Shown here: positions 1-4,939 of the stretch, piece after piece
Numbering within the stretch: the stretch's first letter is position 1
How the letters are laid out: each line of letters opens with the position of its first letter
DNA from: an uncultured Parvibacter sp.
GTDB taxonomy: Bacteria > Actinomycetota > Coriobacteriia > Coriobacteriales > Eggerthellaceae
Reading direction: 5' to 3'
Length of the DNA stretch: 6,516 nt
Assembly (NCBI GenBank): GCA_910587945.1
Contig: CAJUNI010000022.1
Coordinates: 1-6,516, forward strand
Program-made: the position numbers and the translations under genes
Notes under the pieces: model-generated
Seen by the model: only the letters and a program-made list of their open reading frames with translations
The model's database searches: none
What the model was told of the DNA's origin: nothing

Positions 1-1127
1 CCCATGGACTGAGTAAGCGTAAGTACTTGTCCTAAGAGGAATAAGCGCTTGATTACATCATTAGGCTGCACTCCCAAAAGCTCAGCAAATTTTGCCACCG
101 TAGCGCCTTGAGGAATTTCCACTACCGAGTCATCCAACACAAGAGTCGGATCAAGACCGCGCTCAAGGGCTTCCATCTCTGCCCTTTCCCGTGCCTCAGC
201 CTCACGCTTTTCTTTACGCTTCTTTCGACGACCTTCGTTTTCTACGGGCGTTGCGGCCGCTACCGCAGCACGGGCTTCAGCCAATACTTTATCGCGCTGG
301 AGTTTTTCGGCCTGCACGGCCATCTGAGCATAACGATCTTCCTGTTCAGCTCCTTGAGGTTGCGCCCCTTGGCCTTCAAGCTCCGGTACATATTGCACTG
401 CATGACGCTTACCCTTTTTGCCGTGGGCCTTTTCCTGAGCCGGCTTCGCTTCCTTCTGAGATTGGATGCGCTGTTGCTCAGATTCAATTTGAGAAAGCAG
501 CGAATCAAAGGATGAACGCTTCTGACCCAACACCGGTGCCGGCTTCGGAGCCTCTTTGGGCTGCTTCTTAGCAGGCGTGCCGTGGCGTCCGCGCAGCGCT
601 TCTTCCACTGCTTGCTTCTTGGCTACTTCAGCTGCGGCTTTCTCTGCCCGAGCCCGGGCACGAGCTTCGGCTTTTTCGCGTTCAACGCGCTGCTTCTCGG
701 ATTCAATTTGAGACACCAAAGACTCATAGCCTGAAGCCATGACAGGAGCCTTCGGACGCGACGTATCCTCAGGAGCACCCTCGTCCGTCTCACTCTCTTC
801 CGGAGCAGAATCGCGCTTTGCTCGAGCCGCCTCGCGCTCTGCAAGCTCTTTTTCGCGAGCAGCACGGCGCTCTGCCTCTTCTTGGGCTTTGCGCTCAGCC
901 TCGCGAGCTCGCTCTTCTTCCAAAGCCTTAGCTTCTTCGGCTTCGAGCTGCCCTGCGCGCTCTTTGATCTCGGGCTCTAAGTTCTTGCGAATTTTGTCCA
1001 CATAGGCTTCTTGGAGCATACTCGCATGAGACTTTGCAGGGATTTTCATTTCACGGAGTCTATCCAGTAATTCATTACTGGTCATTCCAAACTCCTTGGC
1101 TAGTTCATGTACCCGCATACTTGCCAT
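1..1127 (-). CDS. infB: Translation initiation factor IF-2, N-terminal part (3' end beyond window)
   Basis: IF-2 is the cytoplasmic GTPase that brings initiator fMet-tRNA to the 30S subunit and promotes 50S joining. Only the first 375 codons are here; the G domain and fMet-tRNA-binding domains lie off the left edge, so the identification rests on the N-terminal part and the context. Residues about 4-55 form an IF2_N domain (begins MRVHELAKEFGM). Residues 60-330 are a charged Ala/Glu/Arg/Lys-rich linker with probable long helices (65-105, 142-180), a Pro-rich stretch (185-200) and a basic cluster at 299-310. A second IF2_N domain starts near 333 (VEIPQGATVAKFAELL, then VIKRLFLLGQ). The ATG is 3 bases after the ylxR stop, and GAGGAG inside the last ylxR codons is 6 bases upstream, so translation is probably coupled. 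A motif containing SQIESE occurs twice in the linker. The frame is open throughout. Confidence 0.96.
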   Translation of the reverse strand, partial: MASMRVHELAKEFGMTSNELLDRLREMKIPAKSHASMLQEAYVDKIRKNLEPEIKERAGQLEAEEAKALEEERAREAERKAQEEAERRAAREKELAEREAARAKRDSAPEESETDEGAPEDTSRPKAPVMASGYESLVSQIESEKQRVEREKAEARARARAEKAAAEVAKKQAVEEALRGRHGTPAKKQPKEAPKPAPVLGQKRSSFDSLLSQIESEQQRIQSQKEAKPAQEKAHGKKGKRHAVQYVPELEGQGAQPQGAEQEDRYAQMAVQAEKLQRDKVLAEARAAVAAATPVENEGRRKKRKEKREAEARERAEMEALERGLDPTLVLDDSVVEIPQGATVAKFAELLGVQPNDVIKRLFLLGQVLTLTQSM

Positions 1128-1130
1128 CTA

Positions 1131-1433
1131 TTACTCCTCGTCTCCGGCGTCTAAACCCATCGTGCGGATAAGTTCATCCGCCAGTCGTCGGTATTCTTCC
1201 CTATCCATCTTCGTGCGCAAAGCACGCTCCAGCTTTCCGGCCGAAGCTGCTTTCTCCAAGCAAGCCGCAGAACAGACATAGGCGCCTCTTCCGGGCTTTC
1301 GTCCCGTAGGATCAAAATGAACATTCCCGTCCCCATCCCGCACAAAGCGATAGAACGACACTTTATCGTTCTTAGCGCCACAAACAATGCAGCTGCGCTG
1401 TCGCTTGAGTCCAGTGGTTCCAGGAGCATTCAT
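1131..1433 (-). CDS. ylxR: YlxR/RnpM family RNA-binding protein (DUF448)
   Basis: A 100-residue protein of the YlxR family. The Bacillus subtilis member has been reported to bind RNase P RNA and modulate its activity (name RnpM); the role here is inferred from that family. Visible hallmarks are a CIVC pair (C15, C18), the central FDPTGRKPGRGAYVC block (40-54), and a second Cys pair C54/C58 followed by a basic helix (67-90). The two Cys pairs might bind metal, but the sequence alone does not prove it. The length is usual for the family. The ATG is 2 bases after the nusA stop, with a modest AAGAGG about 10 bases upstream inside nusA, which suggests coupled translation. Its place between nusA and infB is the classic Gram-positive arrangement. 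Confidence 0.95.
   Translation of the reverse strand: MNAPGTTGLKRQRSCIVCGAKNDKVSFYRFVRDGDGNVHFDPTGRKPGRGAYVCSAACLEKAASAGKLERALRTKMDREEYRRLADELIRTMGLDAGDEE
1134..1139 (-). promoter_or_regulatory. infB ribosome binding site inside the ylxR end
   Basis: GAGGAG on the minus strand ends 6 bases before the infB ATG at 1127. It is formed by the last two Glu codons of ylxR, so ribosomes finishing ylxR uncover or directly supply the infB start. It supports the ATG at 1127 over the next in-frame ATG at codon 4. Confidence 0.7.
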
Positions 1434-1435
1434 TA

Positions 1436-2659
1436 CTATTCAGCCTCTTCGTCCTCAAGATCGGCGTGAACACCACAATAACGGCTATCTGGCCGGGCAT
1501 GATTGCGGCATCGCGTGCCATCCTCAGCCACAAACGCGCACAAGCCAGCCTCATCCTCTTCAAAGGGCTCTTCGTCGATGAGAACATTTTCTTCAACGAA
1601 AGCCTCGCCAGTGAAGCTTGTTGACTTAATGTCGATATGCCAGCCCGTTAACCGAGCAGCTAAGCGCGCATTTTGTCCTTCTTTGCCAATAGCCAATGAC
1701 AGTTGATCATCAGGTACCACAACAGTTGCGTAATGATTTGCCGCATCAATGAGCACTCGGGAAACCTTAGCCGGAGAAAGAGCATTGGCCACATATTCCG
1801 CCGGATCCTCGCTCCATTGAATGACATCAACCCGTTCGTTGCGGAGCTCTTCTACCACCATACGCACGCGAGAACCCTTCGGCCCCACACAGGCGCCTAC
1901 GGGATCCAGATTTGCTTCCCGCGAAGCCACTGCTACTTTTGAACGAGCCCCTGGTTCGCGAGCGATGGATTTAATTTCCACAACGCCGTCATAGATCTCA
2001 GGTACTTCAATCTCAAACAAACGACGAATGAGATCAGGATGGGTACGGGAGACCACAATGGGCGGCCGAGCCTGCTCACCACGCTGACGCGGGGCATCAG
2101 ACGCAGGGTCGCGGACATCAATAATCAAAACCTTCAGGCGCTGATTGTGACGATAGTGCTCGTTGGCAGGACGCTCATTGCGTTCATTGGGATTACGGCG
2201 CAGGTCATAATGGGGAAGCTCTGCTTCAACACCATCGCGAATTTTAATGATGGTGAAGTCAGGAGTTCCTTGCAGAACCGTGCCTGTCACCAAATCGCCC
2301 ACGCGATCCGAAAACTCTTGATAAATGGACTGACGGCCTGCTTCTCGCACAATGGAAGAAATAACACTCTTGGCATTTTGAGCAGCAATACGACTCACGT
2401 CTTTAGGCGTTACATCACGCTCCTCGAACTCCAAGTACTCGCCCGTTTCTTCATCAGGCTCCCCTACCGGCACCAATTCGTAGACGTAGATTTTGCCCGT
2501 CTGACGATCGATGGTAACCCTCGCATCCCATTCGAGATCAAGAATGTTTTGGTAGCTCTTAGCCAGCGAGGCCTCTAAGCGTTCAATCAGGTAAAACTCA
2601 TCAATTTTGCGCTCGTGAGCAAGCTCTTGGAGCGCGGCGATCAATTCTGATATTGCCAC
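1436..2659 (-). CDS. nusA: Transcription termination/antitermination factor NusA with Cys/His C-terminal tail
   Basis: NusA binds RNA polymerase and nascent RNA and controls pausing, intrinsic termination and antitermination. The product is 407 residues. The N-terminal polymerase-binding domain spans about 1-115. The S1 domain (about 119-205, starting RVGDLVTGTVL) carries a charged insertion around 155-198. KH1 has a GPKG loop at 259-262, and KH2 has GKEG at 325-328 within SLAIGKEGQNARLAARLTGW. There are no C-terminal acidic repeats of the E. coli AR1/AR2 type. Instead, an acidic linker (354-370) leads to a Cys/His tail: C374, C384, C395, H398. The start is a GTG; AAAGGA lies 11 bases upstream and begins inside the rimP stop region, and the resulting N-terminus aligns with known NusA starts. 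It sits 17 bases after rimP and 2 before ylxR. NusA may autoregulate this operon through the leader terminator (inference). Confidence 0.97.
   Translation of the reverse strand: MAISELIAALQELAHERKIDEFYLIERLEASLAKSYQNILDLEWDARVTIDRQTGKIYVYELVPVGEPDEETGEYLEFEERDVTPKDVSRIAAQNAKSVISSIVREAGRQSIYQEFSDRVGDLVTGTVLQGTPDFTIIKIRDGVEAELPHYDLRRNPNERNERPANEHYRHNQRLKVLIIDVRDPASDAPRQRGEQARPPIVVSRTHPDLIRRLFEIEVPEIYDGVVEIKSIAREPGARSKVAVASREANLDPVGACVGPKGSRVRMVVEELRNERVDVIQWSEDPAEYVANALSPAKVSRVLIDAANHYATVVVPDDQLSLAIGKEGQNARLAARLTGWHIDIKSTSFTGEAFVEENVLIDEEPFEEDEAGLCAFVAEDGTRCRNHARPDSRYCGVHADLEDEEAE
1466..1540 (-). other. Putative zinc-binding Cys/His module at the NusA C-terminus
   Basis: Codons 374-398 of nusA encode C-x9-C-x10-C-x2-H, containing DGTRC and SRYCGVH. 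Spacing and sequence resemble short Cys/His motifs (GT.C then YC..H) found in unrelated bacterial and phage proteins. Metal binding is inferred from the residue pattern alone. The reading frame continues smoothly from KH2 through an acidic linker, so this is a tail of the same protein rather than a frameshift product. Confidence 0.6.
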
Positions 2660-2676
2660 AGCTTTTCGCTTCCTTT

Positions 2677-3147
2677 CTAGGACGAAAAATCTACTTCGCC
2701 AATAACGTGGGCCCGTTTTATCCCGTCAAAGGGTAAGGCCACGGTAGTACCATCCACTTCAATCATTACGTTGTCATCTTCCATACCTTGGAGGATGCCG
2801 GTCCAACGAGCTCGCCCTTCTACGGCCTGAGTCATTTGAATCATGGCTTTATCCCCCGCAAAGCGTGAAAAATGCTCACGGGTGCGCAGCGGCCGATCAA
2901 TGCCGGGAGACGAAACCTCGAGCATATAGGCTCCCGGGAAAGGATCCATAGCATCAAGGGTGTCGTTAATCCAAGCCTGGGCCTTGGAAATAACGTCGAA
3001 GCTCACCCCGCCCTCGCAATCAATATAGATGCGAACGGTGGGAGATTTTTTAGCGCCCACTACCTCAATGGTGACAATTTCAATGCCCTCAGATTGGGCG
3101 TGAGGCTCGAGAGCCAAAAGAAGCTTTTCTTCTGTCTTAGTTAGCAT
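2677..3147 (-). CDS. rimP: Ribosome maturation factor RimP
   Basis: RimP assists late assembly of the 30S subunit in the cytoplasm. The 156-residue product has the two-domain layout of the family: an N-terminal alpha/beta domain (1 to about 85) with the signature LEVSSPGIDRPL at 76-87, and a C-terminal SH3-like barrel (about 89-156). The length is normal. Three possible starts lie together: GTG at 3153, TTG at 3150 and ATG at 3147. I choose the ATG because AAGGAGG (3154-3160) abuts the GTG with no spacer but sits an ideal 6 bases from the ATG. Using the GTG would add two residues. It is the first gene of the rimP-nusA-ylxR-infB unit and follows a leader of about 125 bases that contains an intrinsic terminator. 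Confidence 0.95.
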   Translation of the reverse strand: MLTKTEEKLLLALEPHAQSEGIEIVTIEVVGAKKSPTVRIYIDCEGGVSFDVISKAQAWINDTLDAMDPFPGAYMLEVSSPGIDRPLRTREHFSRFAGDKAMIQMTQAVEGRARWTGILQGMEDDNVMIEVDGTTVALPFDGIKRAHVIGEVDFSS

Positions 3148-3153
3148 CAACAC

Positions 3154-3160
3154 CCTCCTT
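3154..3160 (-). promoter_or_regulatory. Strong rimP Shine-Dalgarno that decides the start
   Basis: AAGGAGG on the minus strand is a near-perfect anti-16S match. Spacing is 6 bases to the ATG at 3147 and zero to the GTG at 3153, so initiation at the ATG is favoured. Confidence 0.85.
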
Positions 3161-3192
3161 GTTCATTCCTAGCTTGGCGCTCAATTCGCCCT

Positions 3193-3226
3193 AACAACAA
3201 AAGAAAGCGGGACAGGCCCACTTTCT
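3193..3226 (-). terminator. Intrinsic terminator in the rimP leader
   Basis: On the minus strand, AGAAAGTGGG (3226-3217) pairs with CCCGCTTTCT (3211-3202) around a 5-base loop, giving a 10-bp stem with one G-U pair. It is followed directly by TTTGTTGTT (3201-3193). This is a convincing Rho-independent terminator for leftward transcription. It lies about 180 bases past leuA but only some 45 bases before the rimP start, and downstream of the probable rimP promoter. It can therefore act as a conditional attenuator of the rimP operon as well as stopping read-through from leuA. On the plus strand no good T-tract follows. Confidence 0.75.
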
Positions 3227-3242
3227 CTTGAAAGACGAAAGT
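3220..3242 (-). promoter_or_regulatory. Candidate antiterminator competing with the leader terminator
   Basis: The 5' arm of the terminator (GAAAGT, 3225-3220) can also pair with an upstream ACTTTC (3242-3237) as a 6-bp hairpin, or with a nearer CTTTC (3234-3230) around an AAGA loop. Both pairings exclude the terminator stem. The sequence thus offers three CTTTC copies competing for one GAAAG. The regulatory meaning is inferred; these alternatives are short and weaker than the 10-bp terminator. Confidence 0.4.
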
Positions 3243-3278
3243 TGTAATAAACCATCCAAAGGATAATTTACCTTCGTG

Positions 3279-3307
3279 TTTATATCATATTTAACGCCAT
3301 TAGCCTA
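3279..3307 (-). promoter_or_regulatory. Probable promoter of the rimP-nusA-ylxR-infB operon
   Basis: Minus strand TGATATAAA (3287-3279) is an extended -10 (TG-N-TATAAA) in an AT-rich patch. Seventeen bases upstream is TAGGCT (3307-3302), a poor -35 match (3 of 6), as expected if the extended -10 carries recognition. Transcription would begin near 3272, leaving a leader of about 125 bases before the rimP ATG that includes the terminator. Confidence 0.5.
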
Positions 3308-3326
3308 GGGCTTCCACGCCAATGGC
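3296..3326 (-). repeat. Bulged inverted repeat overlapping the rimP promoter
   Basis: GCCATT and AATGGC arms (3296-3301 and 3321-3326) are exact inverse complements. Immediately inside the left arm, AGCC (3302-3305) and GGCT (3309-3312) form a second short stem. Together they make a roughly 10-bp imperfect hairpin with an 8-base bulge. No T-run follows, so it is not a normal terminator. It covers the -35 area and could be an operator or the 3' end of the leuA message, or chance. Confidence 0.3.
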
Positions 3327-3359
3327 ACGCTCAAAGCGCCAAACCGTTGGATTCTGTAC

Positions 3360-3373
3360 TTCGGCGAACCGAA
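3360..3373 (-). other. Small UUCG-loop hairpin just after leuA
   Basis: Ten bases past the leuA stop, minus strand TTCGG-TTCG-CCGAA forms a perfect 5-bp stem with a UUCG loop, closed by G-C rather than the extra-stable C-G. The following bases are not T-rich, so it does not look like an intrinsic terminator. It may protect the 3' end of the serA-leuA message. Confidence 0.4.
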
Positions 3374-3382
3374 TTATTATTC

Positions 3383-4906
3383 CTAGCGGTGCTCAGCAAT
3401 GAGACGATTCAAGGCATTGAGATAGGCCTTGGTAGACGAAACGATGATGTCTCCATCAGCCCCGCGGCCGGTATAGACCTCACCATTAGCAGCTTTCACA
3501 CGCACCGTTACCTCGCCCAACGCATCAATACCACGAGTGACCGCGTTCACAGAGAACTCGGAAAGGTCGTTATCCACCATAACGATGCTGTTCACTGCCT
3601 TATAAACGGCATCAATAGGACCAGTGCCGTATTCGCAAACCGTGATGGCTTCGCCCTCGGTATTTTCCAACGTGAGGGTTGCTGTGGGCTTCAAGGGGAA
3701 GCCACAGCTTACCTGAACGCTGGCTAGCGTGTAAGCATTGACCTCACCTTCGCGGCCTTGCTCGTTGACAAGAGACTCCAGGTCTTCGTCATAGACCTCT
3801 TTCTTCTTGTCAGCCAAGTTCAGGAAGGCTTCGTAGAGCTTATCGAGTTCTTCGCCCTCAAACTCATAACCCAATTCCTCTAAACGATGCTTAAGGGCAG
3901 CATGACCACTGCGCGCCGTAAGTACAATTTGACTTGCCCCGGCACCTACTTCAGCAGGATCGATAATCTCATAGGTATCACGTTTCTTGAGTACGCCATC
4001 TTGATGAATGCCGGAAGAATGGGCAAAGGCATTAGCACCCACAATGGCTTTGTTGGCTTGCACATTCATGCCGGTGATAGAACTCACTAAGCGGCTCGCT
4101 TTTATGAATTCGCGAGTGTTGATGTCGGTGTGGCCATTCAATTCGTTTTGATGCATACGAATGGCCATGACCACTTCTTCCATGGCGGTGTTGCCGGCAC
4201 GCTCACCAAGGCCGTTGATAGTGCACTCCACCTGGGTAGCACCGTTTCGCACGCCCGCCAAAGAGAGCGCGGTGGCCATACCTAAGTCATTGTGGCAGTG
4301 AACGGATACCGTCACGTTTTCAATACCCTGGACGTGGTCCATGAGATAGGCAATACGAGCCCCAAATTCCTCGGGCAGCGAATAGCCGGTGGTGTCGGGA
4401 ATGTTGACGACCGTAGCCCCCGCATCCACTACAGCTTGAATTACTTGAACGAGAAAATCGTAGTCTGAACGACCGGCATCTTCTGCATAGAACTGCACAT
4501 CTTCAACGAAGCTCTTCGCAAAGGTAACGGCGTGAACAGCTCGCTCGATGCAGGTAGCCTCATCGATGCGCAGTTTATCGCGAAGATGGGAAGGGCTCAC
4601 ACCGATGCCCGTATGAATACGCGGACGCTTTGCATATTTCAAGGCGTCAGCAGCAGCTTCAATGTCTTTGTCCACCGCACGGGTAAGAGCGCAAACCGTA
4701 GCTTGATCCCCAGCCAGCTCTGCAATACGACGGACCGACTCGAAGTCACCCGGGCTCGAAATAGGAAAGCCCGCTTCAATGACATCAACGCCTAAACGCA
4801 ACAATTGTCGCGCAATAACCAGTTTCTCTTCAGTATTCATAGAGGCGCCCGGCGACTGTTCGCCATCGCGCAGAGTGGTATCAAAGATATTAATTTTCCG
4901 TGTCAT
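3383..4906 (-). CDS. leuA: 2-isopropylmalate synthase LeuA
   Basis: This enzyme condenses acetyl-CoA with 2-oxoisovalerate (3-methyl-2-oxobutanoate) to give 2-isopropylmalate, the committed step of leucine synthesis, in the cytoplasm. The 507-residue product matches the shorter bacterial LeuA type. The TIM-barrel catalytic domain (about 1-270) opens with FDTTLRDGEQSPGASM (8-23; R13, D14). It has the metal-binding HCHND at 203-207 and NGLGERAGN at 231-239. The linker carries HSSGIHQDG (296-304). Residues about 365-507 form the C-terminal LeuA regulatory domain, with YGTGPIDAVYKAV at 426-438; in the family this domain mediates leucine feedback inhibition. Homocitrate and citramalate synthases share the barrel, but the motifs and length favour LeuA. 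The ATG has GAGGAG 11 bases upstream. serA ends 33 bases before it with no terminator between, so the two are probably co-transcribed. Confidence 0.93.
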   Translation of the reverse strand: MTRKINIFDTTLRDGEQSPGASMNTEEKLVIARQLLRLGVDVIEAGFPISSPGDFESVRRIAELAGDQATVCALTRAVDKDIEAAADALKYAKRPRIHTGIGVSPSHLRDKLRIDEATCIERAVHAVTFAKSFVEDVQFYAEDAGRSDYDFLVQVIQAVVDAGATVVNIPDTTGYSLPEEFGARIAYLMDHVQGIENVTVSVHCHNDLGMATALSLAGVRNGATQVECTINGLGERAGNTAMEEVVMAIRMHQNELNGHTDINTREFIKASRLVSSITGMNVQANKAIVGANAFAHSSGIHQDGVLKKRDTYEIIDPAEVGAGASQIVLTARSGHAALKHRLEELGYEFEGEELDKLYEAFLNLADKKKEVYDEDLESLVNEQGREGEVNAYTLASVQVSCGFPLKPTATLTLENTEGEAITVCEYGTGPIDAVYKAVNSIVMVDNDLSEFSVNAVTRGIDALGEVTVRVKAANGEVYTGRGADGDIIVSSTKAYLNALNRLIAEHR

Positions 4907-4939
4907 AGAATCTCGAACTCCTCAGATTTGTTTCGCACC

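Noticed and set aside
191..571. Overlapping open frames on both strands within infB (for example 108-515 and 191-571 plus, 260-508 minus)
   Set aside because: The infB frame is continuous from its ATG to the edge and ends in a clear IF2_N domain. The others come from the Ala/Glu/Arg-rich linker composition.
2039..2578. Plus-strand open frame of 179 codons opposite nusA
   Set aside because: It lies wholly antisense to the well-supported NusA frame, has no recognisable domain, and is explained by the codon pattern of nusA.
3181..3255. A 24-codon minus-strand ORF (starts MVYYNF) spanning the leader terminator, a possible leader peptide
   Set aside because: It has no Shine-Dalgarno at a usable distance, no run of regulatory codons, and an open stretch this long is likely by chance. 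It would also read straight through the terminator stem.
3280..3300. Six-codon mini-ORF (MALNMI) overlapping the promoter region
   Set aside because: It lies upstream of or across the predicted -10, so it would not be in the rimP transcript, and it has no ribosome binding site.
4907..4939. Possible T-box or leader attenuator before leuA
   Set aside because: The serA-leuA gap is only 33 bases, with no hairpin or T-tract; it holds just the leuA ribosome binding site.
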